Both the position numbers and the translations under genes were made by a program. 6,178 nucleotides of DNA from Alphaproteobacteria bacterium (lineage in GTDB: Bacteria > Pseudomonadota > Alphaproteobacteria > GCA-2731375). The stretch's first letter is position 1. Each line of letters starts with the position of its first letter. Positions 1-6,178 of this stretch are shown here, one piece after another. The stretch spans positions 624-6,801 of the forward strand of contig JASLMY010000252.1 of assembly GCA_030746295.1 (NCBI GenBank), in the 5' to 3' direction. The notes beneath the pieces were generated by a model. That model was not told the origin of the DNA, searched no databases, and was given only the letters and a program-made list of their open reading frames with translations.

Positions 1-221
1 CAGCCGATCTTGAAGTCCTTGAACTTGTTGCGGAACTTCGCGACGCGACCGGTGTCCAAGACACGCTGAGGTCCGCCGGTCCAGGCCGGATGGGTATTCG
101 GATCGATATCCAACTTCAAGACGTCGCCGGGTGCGCCCCAAGTCGACTTGGTCTTGAACTCCGTGCCGTCCGTCATCACCACGGTGATTTCGTGGTATTC
201 GGGGTGAATGTCGCTCTTCAT
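1..221 (-). CDS. rpmE: 50S ribosomal protein L31 (3' end at window edge)
   Basis: This gene encodes ribosomal protein L31 of the large subunit, which sits at the subunit interface near the central protuberance. Reading leftward from the ATG at 221-219, the product begins [20 protein letters not shown] and contains [20 protein letters not shown], the family hallmark, at about residues 44-63. Seventy-three codons are visible, ending FKDFKIG. The next codon starts TG, so a TGA stop may lie one base outside the window; 73 aa would be normal for alphaproteobacterial L31. The zinc-binding cysteines of the C+ form are absent (no Cys at all), so this is the zinc-independent C- form. An AGGAG Shine-Dalgarno at 236-232 lies 10 nt before the start. 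The gene is 74 bp downstream of the OmpA-like gene on the same strand and probably has its own promoter in that gap. The identification is secure; only the exact C-terminus is unseen. Confidence 0.96.
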   Translation of the reverse strand, partial: MKSDIHPEYHEITVVMTDGTEFKTKSTWGAPGDVLKLDIDPNTHPAWTGGPQRVLDTGRVAKFRNKFKDFKIG

Positions 222-250
222 CGGCCTACCGCTCCTGCTCTGGCGCGCCG

Positions 251-279
251 TATATACCGAAGTGGCGGCTCTGGAGCAA
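251..279 (-). promoter_or_regulatory. Putative sigma70-type promoter for rpmE
   Basis: On the minus strand a TTGCTC hexamer (279-274) is followed, after exactly 17 bp, by TATATA (256-251), the main AT-rich patch in this GC-rich gap. Initiation about 7 nt further on, near 244, would give a short leader of some 20 nt carrying the AGGAG ribosome-binding site of rpmE. The -35 matches the TTGACA consensus at only 3 of 6 positions and the -10 at 4 of 6. Support therefore comes mainly from the spacing and position. Read-through from the upstream OmpA-like gene is an alternative or additional source of transcript. Confidence 0.45.
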
Positions 280-295
280 GCGCGATCCGTGCCCA

Positions 296-1246
296 TCACC
301 GCTCGATCAGCTCGACCCTGCGGTTGAGCGACCGCCCGGCTTCCGAGCTGTTGGTGGCGACCGGGGCCAGAAAGCCGACGCCCGCAGAACCGAGGCGACC
401 CGGCGACAGACCGAATTCGCCCTCCAACGCCTGCACCACGGATCGGGCACGCCGTTGTGACAATGCCATGTTGTAGTCGAGCGCGCCCTGGTTGTCGGTA
501 TGACCGACGACGATCACTTTCAGCTTTGGCTGCGACTTTAGAAATTGGGCGATCTCTTGCAAGGTCGGGCGGGATTCGGACTTGATCGTGGCCTTGTCGG
601 TGTCGAAGTAGATGCCGTAAAGCGCCACCCGGCCGCTCTCCGAGATCTGCTTCGCCATCTCGGCCGCGTCGATCATCTTGAAGGCGAGCGCCTCCGCCTC
701 GAGGACGAAGACCTGGGTGCGGATGTTCTTCTTGGCATCCACGCTGACCAGCACCGAGACGCTGATCTGGCCCGAGTCGTCGCTCTTCCTGGCGGCGAGA
801 TAGCGAAACTTCCAGGGATCCACGGTCATGGTGGGGATCGGTAAGACCTCGATCCCATAAGAGAAGTCGCCCCGACCGCAATCCTTGTCCTTGCATTGGT
901 ACAGAACTTCGAAGCCCGATTGCTCCAGCTTGATCCTGTAGTTCCGGAAGACCTCAGCGATCGACGGACCTGGCGCCAGCTTGTAGGCGATACGGGTCTT
1001 CTGGCCCTCGATCGCTTCGGCCGGCTTCGGCTTGCCGCGCCTGATCGGGCCAGTGACGAATTCGTACTCGTCGAAGTCCTTGCGGTCGTAATAGTTGATC
1101 ACCGAGCCCTCGAAGCGGCCGATGAGAGGGTGATCGGCACTGCCCGCGACGTCGCCCGTCGCCACCGCGGCCGCAGACCAGCCGGCCGCGAACCAGCAGA
1201 GCAGAAGCAACGGGATCGCAATGTGGAAAGCGCGTCCGGCCAGCAT
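296..1246 (-). CDS. Secreted OmpA-family peptidoglycan-binding protein with DUF4892-like N-terminal domain
   Basis: The 316-aa product is probably exported and tethered to the cell wall. Residues 1-29 form a Sec signal peptide: short basic start, hydrophobic stretch [15 protein letters not shown], then AVA before Thr30 as a signal peptidase I site. There is no good lipobox. Residues 38-64 ([16 protein letters not shown], then FDEYEF) match a pattern I recall from DUF4892-type domains fused to OmpA. This part runs to about residue 190 and has two cysteines, C118 and C123, that could pair in the periplasm. Residues 208-316 are the OmpA C-terminal domain: [14 protein letters not shown] (212-225), VVGHTDNQG (246-254), LSQRRARSV (262-270) and SLNRRVEL (306-313). 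Asp251 and the NRR arginines are the expected diaminopimelate-binding residues. There is no N-terminal beta-barrel, so it is OmpA-like only at the C-terminus. The ATG at 1246 is the only plausible start, because an in-frame TGA lies four codons upstream; its Shine-Dalgarno is weak. It is divergent from the ABC exporter and upstream of rpmE. The specific role is unknown. Confidence 0.92.
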   Translation of the reverse strand: MLAGRAFHIAIPLLLLCWFAAGWSAAAVATGDVAGSADHPLIGRFEGSVINYYDRKDFDEYEFVTGPIRRGKPKPAEAIEGQKTRIAYKLAPGPSIAEVFRNYRIKLEQSGFEVLYQCKDKDCGRGDFSYGIEVLPIPTMTVDPWKFRYLAARKSDDSGQISVSVLVSVDAKKNIRTQVFVLEAEALAFKMIDAAEMAKQISESGRVALYGIYFDTDKATIKSESRPTLQEIAQFLKSQPKLKVIVVGHTDNQGALDYNMALSQRRARSVVQALEGEFGLSPGRLGSAGVGFLAPVATNSSEAGRSLNRRVELIER

Positions 1247-1311
1247 GGCGTCATTTCAGCCGATCCGTGTAGTGGGCGCAAGACGACCCCCACGACGCGC
1301 CCTTGGCCCAC

Positions 1312-1349
1312 TTCGACGGCTTGCGTCACCCGCCGCTATACGATACCTA
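1312..1349 (+). promoter_or_regulatory. Weak candidate promoter region in the divergent spacer
   Basis: The 131-bp spacer between the OmpA-like gene and the ABC exporter has one AT-rich patch, CTATACGATACCTAG (1336-1350), just upstream of the exporter's ribosome-binding site. TATACG (1337-1342) can be paired with TTCGAC (1312-1317) at a long 19-bp spacing. Alternatively TACCTA (1344-1349) pairs with TTGCGT (1321-1326) at 17 bp. The patch also reads TATCGTATA on the other strand, so it could serve the divergent OmpA-like gene. None of these is a strong match. The rest of the spacer shows no repeat or terminator that I can support. Confidence 0.25.
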
Positions 1350-1377
1350 GGCCGCGCCCACCCGGAAGGTCGAAATA

Positions 1378-3192
1378 ATGCGCAAAGGCCAAAGCGAGAC
1401 CGCCGACGAGACGCGCGCCCGGGTGGGCGAGCTGCGCCGGCTGCTGCCCTTCGTCCGCCCCTATTGGCGCGCCGTCTTGGGCGCCTTTTTCTCGTTGATC
1501 GTGGCGGCGGGGTCGGTGCTGATGATCGGTCAGGCGGTGCGCCGCGTCGTCGATCACGGCTTCGGCAGCGGCGGCGTCTTCATCGATCAGTACTTCCTGG
1601 CCTTGCTGGGCGTCGTAGCGGTGCTGGCGGCGGCGACCTACGGCCGCTTCTACTTCGTTACCTGGCTCGGCGAGCGGGTGGTGGCGGACCTGCGCAAGGC
1701 CGTCTATGACCACGTGATCTCGCTCTCGCCGGCGTTCTTCGAGACGACACGGACCGGCGAGGTGCTCTCGCGCCTCACCGCCGACACGACGCTGATCCAG
1801 TCGGTGGTCGGTTCCTCCGCCTCGGTCGCCATGCGCAACGTCTTGCTCTTCCTCGGCGGCAGCGTCCTCTTGGTGATCTCCAGCCCCAAGCTCACCGGCC
1901 TCGTCTTCATCTTGCTGCCGGTGGTGATCGCACCCATCATCGTCTTCGGGCGCCGGGTCAGGAAGTTGTCGCGAGAGAGCCAGGACCGCGTCGCCGATAT
2001 TTCCAGCCACGCCGAGGAAAGCCTGAATGCGATCGCCATCGTGCAGGCCTTCTGTCACGAAGTTTTCGACCGAGCCCGCTTCGCCGCCGTCACCGACAGC
2101 GCCTTCGCCACTGCCGTCCGGCGTACCCGGGCCCGGGCCTGGCTGACGGCCTTGGTGATGCTGTTGGTCTTCGGCGCCGTCGACCTGGTGGTCTGGATCG
2201 GTGCAAAGGACGTGGCCGCCGGGGCGATGAGCGGCGGCGAGCTGGCCGCCTTTGTCTTCTACGCCATCGTCGTCGCCGGCGCCCTCGGTGCGTTGTCCGA
2301 GGTCTTCGGCGAGCTGCAGCGTGCCGCTGGCGGGGCCGAGCGGCTGGCGCAACTACTCGGCACCGAGATCGATATTAAGGCCCCGCCGTCGCCGCTCGCC
2401 CTGCCGATGCCGGCTGAGGGTCGGGTTCAGTTCGAGGCCGTGACCTTCCACTATCCCTCTCGCCCCGACGGCGCCGTGATCAAGGACTTCGATCTCGAGG
2501 TCCGGCCGGGCGAGACCGTGGCTCTGGTGGGACCCTCGGGCGCCGGCAAGACTACCGTCTTCTCGCTGCTGTTGCGCTTCTACGATCCGGAAGCGGGCCG
2601 TATCCGCCTCGACGGGGCCGAGATCGACCAGGTGGTGCCGAGCGAGCTGCGCGCCCGCCTGGGCCTGGTGCCGCAGGATCCGGTGATCTTTTCGGCCGAC
2701 GCCATGGAGAACATCCGCTATGGCCGGCCCGAGGCCGGCGACGACGAGGTGGTGGCCGCGGCCAGGGCCGCCAACGCCGACGACTTCATCACCGCCCTGC
2801 CGGACGGCTACCAGACTCACCTCGGCGAGCGCGGCGTTCGCCTTTCGGGCGGCCAGCGCCAGCGCCTCGCCATCGCCCGAGCGATCCTGCGCGACCCCGC
2901 CGTGCTGCTCTTGGACGAGGCCACCAGCTCGCTCGACGCCGAGAGCGAGCGCATGGTGCAGACGGCACTCGACGAGCTGATGGTCGGGCGGACCACGATC
3001 GTCATCGCCCACCGCCTGGCCACGGTGCTGAAGGCGGACCGCATCGTCGTCATGGACCAGGGCCGGATCGTCGACCAGGGCACCCATGGCGAGCTGATCG
3101 CCCGCGATGGCCTCTACGCCCGTCTGGCGGCACTGCAGTTCGACAACGGCGGTGCCCCAGCGGCCGACCTCCGTGAGGCCGGCGGCGGCTGA
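1378..3192 (+). CDS. MsbA-related ABC exporter, fused permease and ATPase
   Basis: This 604-aa half-transporter should homodimerise in the inner membrane and export a hydrophobic substrate using ATP. Six transmembrane segments are visible, roughly at residues 31-52, 72-95, 152-169, 172-191, 254-275 and 287-306, with the [20 protein letters not shown] coupling region (117-136) typical of type IV exporters. The ATPase domain (about 349-590) is complete: A-loop Tyr359 in FHYPSRPD, Walker A GPSGAGKT (385-392), Q-loop Gln433, [11 protein letters not shown] (483-493) with the ABC signature, Walker B VLLLDE (509-514) with catalytic Glu514, D-loop SSLD (517-520) and switch His545. The size fits the MsbA/LmrA class (about 580-600 aa). 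I place it nearest the MsbA-related group (TIGR02204, from memory) rather than true lipid A flippase, so no symbol is given. A GGAAGG Shine-Dalgarno (1364-1369) lies 8 nt before the ATG. The ankyrin gene follows after 19 bp, probably co-transcribed. The substrate could be a lipid, a drug or a glycoconjugate; the sequence does not say. Confidence 0.95.
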   Translation: MRKGQSETADETRARVGELRRLLPFVRPYWRAVLGAFFSLIVAAGSVLMIGQAVRRVVDHGFGSGGVFIDQYFLALLGVVAVLAAATYGRFYFVTWLGERVVADLRKAVYDHVISLSPAFFETTRTGEVLSRLTADTTLIQSVVGSSASVAMRNVLLFLGGSVLLVISSPKLTGLVFILLPVVIAPIIVFGRRVRKLSRESQDRVADISSHAEESLNAIAIVQAFCHEVFDRARFAAVTDSAFATAVRRTRARAWLTALVMLLVFGAVDLVVWIGAKDVAAGAMSGGELAAFVFYAIVVAGALGALSEVFGELQRAAGGAERLAQLLGTEIDIKAPPSPLALPMPAEGRVQFEAVTFHYPSRPDGAVIKDFDLEVRPGETVALVGPSGAGKTTVFSLLLRFYDPEAGRIRLDGAEIDQVVPSELRARLGLVPQDPVIFSADAMENIRYGRPEAGDDEVVAAARAANADDFITALPDGYQTHLGERGVRLSGGQRQRLAIARAILRDPAVLLLDEATSSLDAESERMVQTALDELMVGRTTIVIAHRLATVLKADRIVVMDQGRIVDQGTHGELIARDGLYARLAALQFDNGGAPAADLREAGGG

Positions 3193-3211
3193 GGCGGGGG
3201 AAAGCGGACTA

Positions 3212-3718
3212 ATGGGTAGCCCGCTGGCCCTGCATGAGGCGTATAAGCACGGCGATCTGGCGGCGGTGAGGGTCGAGTTGGGCGAGCCGGCGGACTTCCC
3301 CAACTGCACCTGTCCGCCGGCCTTCGGCGAGACCTGCCTCGAATACGCGATCTACCACAGCCCGCTGGCCTTCATCCGCACGCTTCTGGAGCTGGGCGCC
3401 GACCCCAACTACGACAGCCAGACCGGCTTTCCGGCGCTGATCGCCGCGCTTTCAGGCACCAGCGCCGATCAATACGCGGTCTTGGAGCTGCTGCTCCAAT
3501 TCGGCGCCGACATCCAGCGCCGCGGCGTCAACGACTACACGCCGCTGCACTACGCCGTCGGTGCCCGCGACGAGAAGGCGATCGCATTACTGCTCCGACA
3601 CGGCGCCGACCCCGAGGCCAGGACCCGTATCGACGACTATGCGACGCCGTTGGAGGAGGCGGAGATCTTGGGGTTCGACGACGCCGTGGCGATGCTGCGC
3701 CGACATCTCTCCGACTGA
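3212..3718 (+). CDS. Small ankyrin-repeat protein
   Basis: The 168-aa product consists almost wholly of ankyrin repeats, helix-turn-helix units that bind other proteins and have no catalytic activity of their own. The clearest units are residues 108-137 (NDYTPLHYAVGARDEKAIALLLRHGADPEA is split by the canonical TPLHYA and LLLRHGADP motifs), 73-103 (ending LELLLQFGADI) and 41-68 (ending LLELGADPNY). The ends are capped by degenerate repeats at about 5-33 and 143-167. Cysteines at 32, 34 and 42 lie in an insert between the first two repeats, NCTCPPAFGETC. There is no signal peptide or membrane segment, so it is predicted to be cytoplasmic. The ATG at 3212 was chosen because GGGGGA (3196-3201) precedes it by 10 nt and the first repeat starts right after it. 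An upstream ATG at 3107 would overlap the exporter by 86 bp and add a non-ankyrin, Pro/Ala-rich tail. The gene follows the ABC exporter by 19 bp and probably shares its transcript; the partner protein is unknown. Confidence 0.9.
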   Translation: MGSPLALHEAYKHGDLAAVRVELGEPADFPNCTCPPAFGETCLEYAIYHSPLAFIRTLLELGADPNYDSQTGFPALIAALSGTSADQYAVLELLLQFGADIQRRGVNDYTPLHYAVGARDEKAIALLLRHGADPEARTRIDDYATPLEEAEILGFDDAVAMLRRHLSD

Positions 3719-3730
3719 GGGTCCGCTCAG
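3715..3730. other. Small inverted repeat spanning both convergent stop codons
   Basis: CTGAG (3715-3719) and CTCAG (3726-3730) form a perfect 5-bp inverted repeat around the 6-nt loop GGTCCG. The left arm contains the TGA of the ankyrin gene (3716-3718) and the right arm contains the complement of the TGA of the GST gene (3729-3727). The genes end 8 bp apart, so this is the only hairpin that could sit between them. There is no T-run on either side, so an intrinsic terminator is doubtful; the repeat may simply reflect two TGA stops in the same local base context. Confidence 0.3.
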
Positions 3731-4368
3731 GGCAACCCGTTCGGGTAGGTGGCGGCCAGGGCCCGGGCATAGGCCGGACGGCCCACCAAGCGCTCGCAAT
3801 AGGCCTCGAGGCCCGACGGCAGGCGAATCTCGTAGCGCTGGGCCCAGGCCAGACAGGATCCGAGCAGGATGTCGGCACCGGTGAAGGCCTCGCCCAAGAG
3901 GTAGGCGCGGCCATCCGCCAGCGCCGTCTCGACCGTTGCCGCCATACGCAGGAAATAGGCCTCGGCCGCCGCCACCACCTCTCGCGCCTCGCCGTAAATC
4001 TCGGAGAGATACTTGTGGCGGCGGATGATGTAGAGGCTGGTGGCGTCCAGCTCCATGGCGATGAAGAAGCACCACTCGTCGTAGCGGGCACGGGCCAGCG
4101 GGTCGCTCGGCACCAGGCCGAGGCTGCCGTCGTCATAGGTCTGGCCGAGGTAGGTGACGATGGCGGCGCTCTCGCGCAGGGTGAAGTCGCCGTCCTGCAA
4201 GGCGGGGATTTTCTCGCGCGGATTGATGGCCCGGTAGCGGGCCGTCTGGGTCTCGCCGGTGCGGGCGCCGATCGGCTCCACTTCGTAGTCGAGGCCGAGT
4301 TCCTCCAACGCCCAGTAGACGCGGATGGCGCGGCCCGACTCGATGCCCCAAACCCTGAGTTGCCCCAT
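3727..4368 (-). CDS. Glutathione S-transferase family protein
   Basis: The 213-aa product has the two-domain cytosolic GST layout and the usual family length. Residues 1-80 are the thioredoxin-like domain: beta strand LRVWGIE, then SGRAIRVYWALEELGLDYEV (11-30), where Ser11 is the likely glutathione-activating residue. INPREKIPAL (48-57) carries the cis-Pro55, and RESAAIVTYL (65-74) carries the Glu66-Ser67 pair that binds the gamma-glutamyl group. The helical C-terminal domain (about 92-213) contains FTGADILLG (162-170), the N-capping box Thr163/Asp166 of the fold. No signal peptide is present. A GGAGG Shine-Dalgarno (4379-4375) lies 6 nt before the ATG. It is convergent with the ankyrin gene (8-bp gap) and divergent from the flavoprotein. 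Family members conjugate electrophiles, reduce peroxides or cleave ethers; the class and substrate cannot be assigned from sequence alone. Confidence 0.93.
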   Translation of the reverse strand: MGQLRVWGIESGRAIRVYWALEELGLDYEVEPIGARTGETQTARYRAINPREKIPALQDGDFTLRESAAIVTYLGQTYDDGSLGLVPSDPLARARYDEWCFFIAMELDATSLYIIRRHKYLSEIYGEAREVVAAAEAYFLRMAATVETALADGRAYLLGEAFTGADILLGSCLAWAQRYEIRLPSGLEAYCERLVGRPAYARALAATYPNGLP

Positions 4369-4532
4369 GTCCTGCCTCCCCTCGCTCCCGGCCGGAAGGT
4401 TAGCCGAGTGTCGAGCCGCGATCCACGCTGCGGCATTCCGTCGCGGAGGGCATCGGCTTTTCTCTCGTCTCCGGCGGGCTTCCTTGCGAGTATTAGGAAT
4501 TGAGCATCAAGAGGGTATTCGGAGTAGGGAAT
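4369..4532. other. Divergent intergenic spacer, no clear promoter
   Basis: This 164-bp gap must hold the start signals of both the GST gene (leftward) and the flavoprotein gene (rightward). On the plus strand the best -35-like hexamer is TTGCGA (4484-4489), but the sequence 17 bp on (TCAAGA, 4507-4512) is a poor -10. TATTAG at 4491-4496 is -10-like without a matching -35. On the minus strand I find no credible pair. Short inverted repeats, for example GCCGC/GCGGC at 4415-4419 and 4430-4434, are too weak to call regulatory. I see no small ORF with a convincing ribosome-binding site here. Confidence 0.4.
4521..4524 (+). promoter_or_regulatory. Ribosome-binding site that decides the flavoprotein start
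   Basis: GGAG at 4521-4524 lies 8 nt before the ATG at 4533. This favours that start over the in-frame TTG at 4500, which would add 11 residues (SIKRVFGVGN region) before the beta strand of the FAD-binding fold and has no comparable upstream purine tract. Starting at 4533 places the GxGxxG motif at residues 12-17, the usual distance from the N-terminus in this superfamily. Confidence 0.7.
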
Positions 4533-6167
4533 ATGGAAAGGCTTCAAGCCGACGTTTGGGTCGTCGGCTCGGGCGCGGCCGGGCTGACCGCGGCGATCGC
4601 GGCGCGCCTCGAGGGTGCCGACGTCGCCGTCGTCGGCAAGAGCGGACCGGGCAAGGCGACCTCGACGACGATGGCGGTCGGCGCTTTCTCGGGCGCCTGG
4701 AGTGGCTTGAGCCAGGCGGACTACCGGGCCCGCACGCTCCAGGCCGGGCGCGGCATCAACGAGACCGAGCTGGTCGACATCCTGGTCGCCGAGGGTGCCG
4801 CCCGCTTCCAGGACCTGATCGACTGGGGCTTGCATTCGAAATCGTCGCCGGGCGCCTTCATGGCGCTGCCCGGCGCAGAGAACGACAAGGGCGAGAACGA
4901 GCCGATGCCGGTCTGGGGCCGCGAGATCGTCCGCTGTCAGGTCGCCAAGGCTCAGGCCGTCGGCGTTCGCTTCGTAAACAACCTGGTGGTCCGCCGGATC
5001 GAGGCTGGCGAGGCCGGCGTCCGGCTCACTGCCTATGGCGCCCGGCGTGGCGACTGGGTGACGCTCGAGGGCGGCGCGGCGATCCTGGCCGCGGGCGGTG
5101 GCGGCGCCCTTTTCCAACACCACGACAACCCGCAGCGGATCGGCGGCGACGCCTATACGCTGGCCTACGAGGCCGGTGCCGTCTTGCAGGACGTCGAGTT
5201 CGTCCAGTTCTACCCCGTCTGCATTTCCGAGCCCGACAAGCCGCCCTTCCTTATCGAGCCCGACGGCGTCGACCTGGGGCGAATCGTCAACGGCGCCGGC
5301 GAGGACATTCTCGACAAATACGAGATCACGGTGCGCCCGGCGGCGCAGCATGCCCGCGATCAACTGTCGCAGGCGATCTTCCAGGAGATCGAGAACGAGG
5401 GCGGCGAGGTCTATATCGACCTCACCGGGGTCTCCAAGGAGGACTGGTGCGTCAACCCGATCTCGGCCACGAAGTGGGCCTTTTTCGGCCAGCGCTACAA
5501 CGCCTGGGGCCAGCCCCTGCGGATCGCCCCGGTCGCGCATTTCGCCGGCGGCGGCGCCCAGATCGACGCCCATGGTGCCACCACCGTGCCCGGCCTCTTC
5601 GCCGCCGGCGAGGCTACGGGCGGCGCCCACGGCGCCAACCGCATGGGCGGCAATGCGTTGACCGAATGCGTCGTCTTCGGCCATCGAGCCGGCCTGGCCG
5701 CCGCCGATTGGGCCGCGAGGCGGAAGCAAGGCGCCGGGCTCGACCCCGAGACCTCGACGACCGCGCCTGTCGGCACGGGAGAGCCCAGGGCCAGCGCGGA
5801 TCGGCTGAAGCGCGAGCTGCAGCGGAGCATGTGGCGCTACGGCGGCATCCATCGCGATCGGGAAGGGCTGGAGACCGGCCTTCGCGAGGTGCGCGAGATC
5901 GCCGCCGAGGCCGCCAAGACCCGCGGGCTGAACGAGCCCAGGATCTTGCAAAAGCATCTCGAGCTGCAGCTCTCGGCCGCTGCTGCCGAGCTGATCCTGG
6001 ACGCCGCGACGCGCCGCCACGAGAGCCGGGGCGGCCACTATCGTGCCGATTATCCCGAGGCCGACGACGACTGGCTCGGCCACCTCAAGGTCGCCCGCGG
6101 CGACGGCGGCCGGCGTTGGTGGTTTGAGGAAATGGCGGGACTGGAAGGCGTTGCGGCGGCGGAGTAG
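4533..6167 (+). CDS. FAD-dependent oxidoreductase, succinate dehydrogenase/fumarate reductase flavoprotein superfamily
   Basis: The 544-aa product should be a soluble FAD enzyme of the SdhA/FrdA/NadB superfamily. The N-terminal Rossmann strand DVWVVGSGAAGLTAA (7-21) binds the ADP part of FAD. LAAGGGGALF (185-194) and VPGLFAAGEATGGAHGANRM (352-371) are further FAD contacts. By motif alignment, His336 (VAHFAGGG), Arg370 (HGANR) and Arg275 (HARDQLSQAI, the proton-shuttle arginine) match SdhA active-site residues. Two differences stand out. The covalent-FAD His of SdhA (S-H-T) is Thr45 here, so FAD should be non-covalent, and QFYPV (225-229) replaces QFHPT, losing a substrate-binding His and Thr. 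Residues about 420-530 form the usual helical C-terminal domain, with RRHESRGGHYRADYPEADDD (494-513). No iron-sulfur or membrane-anchor subunit gene is in the window, though a partner could lie beyond the right edge, 11 bp past the stop. Alternatives are an L-aspartate oxidase-like enzyme or a reductase of another 2-enoate; neither can be confirmed. Confidence 0.9.
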   Translation: MERLQADVWVVGSGAAGLTAAIAARLEGADVAVVGKSGPGKATSTTMAVGAFSGAWSGLSQADYRARTLQAGRGINETELVDILVAEGAARFQDLIDWGLHSKSSPGAFMALPGAENDKGENEPMPVWGREIVRCQVAKAQAVGVRFVNNLVVRRIEAGEAGVRLTAYGARRGDWVTLEGGAAILAAGGGGALFQHHDNPQRIGGDAYTLAYEAGAVLQDVEFVQFYPVCISEPDKPPFLIEPDGVDLGRIVNGAGEDILDKYEITVRPAAQHARDQLSQAIFQEIENEGGEVYIDLTGVSKEDWCVNPISATKWAFFGQRYNAWGQPLRIAPVAHFAGGGAQIDAHGATTVPGLFAAGEATGGAHGANRMGGNALTECVVFGHRAGLAAADWAARRKQGAGLDPETSTTAPVGTGEPRASADRLKRELQRSMWRYGGIHRDREGLETGLREVREIAAEAAKTRGLNEPRILQKHLELQLSAAAAELILDAATRRHESRGGHYRADYPEADDDWLGHLKVARGDGGRRWWFEEMAGLEGVAAAE

Positions 6168-6178
6168 GCTCGCCTGGT

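Noticed and set aside
1336..2352. A 338-codon minus-strand open frame opposite the ABC exporter permease region
   Set aside because: It is rich in Asp, Gln, Gly and His with no domain or ribosome-binding site. The plus-strand exporter explains the region fully.
3107..3211. A longer N-terminus for the ankyrin protein from an upstream ATG
   Set aside because: It would overlap the exporter's end out of frame and add a non-conserved tail. The ATG at 3212 has a better-placed ribosome-binding site and starts directly at the repeat domain.
2353..3309. A 318-codon minus-strand open frame opposite the ATPase domain
   Set aside because: It is a shadow of the highly conserved ATPase codons on the other strand, with no recognisable family and an overlap into the ankyrin gene.
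4415..4473. Short inverted repeats (GCCGC/GCGGC and CGGAG/CTCCG) in the GST-flavoprotein spacer as possible operators or a riboswitch
   Set aside because: The stems are only 5 bp with 10- and 20-nt loops and occur easily by chance at this base composition. No known riboswitch core was recognised.
3528..6083. An 851-codon open frame on the minus strand, opposite most of the flavoprotein gene and running past the GST gene
   Set aside because: It is antisense to a clear FAD enzyme and out of frame with the GST. Its translation is a low-complexity Arg/Gly/Ala/Pro mix without a recognisable domain. Long stop-free antisense frames are expected in such GC-rich coding DNA.
4325..6127. A 600-codon plus-strand open frame overlapping the flavoprotein gene in another frame
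   Set aside because: The translation is extremely Arg-rich with no domain, and it begins inside the GST gene. The frame from 4533 carries all conserved FAD motifs.
1..6178. Possible mobile island, defence cluster or other novel multi-gene system
   Set aside because: Base composition and codon use look even across all six genes. No transposase, integrase, tRNA, direct-repeat boundary or defence-type nuclease or effector is visible, and all six genes belong to common families.

Overview
This is a high-GC, gene-dense stretch of bacterial chromosome. It most resembles an alphaproteobacterium, perhaps of the Rhodospirillales type. The reasons are strong G/C third-position bias, a ribosomal protein L31 of the cysteine-free form, and an MsbA-related exporter of a kind I associate with this class. 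The taxonomic call is inference; there is no rRNA or other marker gene to fix it. I see no mobile element, CRISPR array, tRNA, integrase, toxin-antitoxin pair or defence module.

Layout from left to right. On the minus strand are rpmE (L31, its 3' end at or just beyond the left edge) and, upstream of it, a secreted protein with an OmpA-like peptidoglycan-binding C-terminus. A plausible sigma70-like promoter for rpmE lies in the 74-bp gap between them. A 131-bp divergent spacer follows. The plus strand then carries a probable two-gene operon: a 604-aa fused permease/ATPase ABC exporter and, 19 bp later, a 168-aa ankyrin-repeat protein. Facing it, only 8 bp from the ankyrin stop codon, is a minus-strand glutathione S-transferase family gene. 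A 164-bp divergent spacer separates this from the last gene, a plus-strand FAD-dependent oxidoreductase of the succinate dehydrogenase/fumarate reductase/L-aspartate oxidase flavoprotein superfamily. It ends 11 bp before the right edge.

The genes do not form one obvious pathway. L31 is housekeeping, while the OmpA-like protein and the ABC exporter both belong to the cell envelope. The ankyrin protein may be a cytoplasmic partner of the exporter, judged only by operon position. The GST-like protein and the flavoprotein are divergently transcribed enzymes whose substrates cannot be read from sequence. The least ordinary item is the flavoprotein: it keeps the family's FAD and catalytic-arginine motifs but lacks the covalent-FAD histidine and has Tyr in place of a conserved substrate-binding histidine. 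No stretch longer than 300 bases lacks a gene. I found no convincing new system here; the findings are modest leads.
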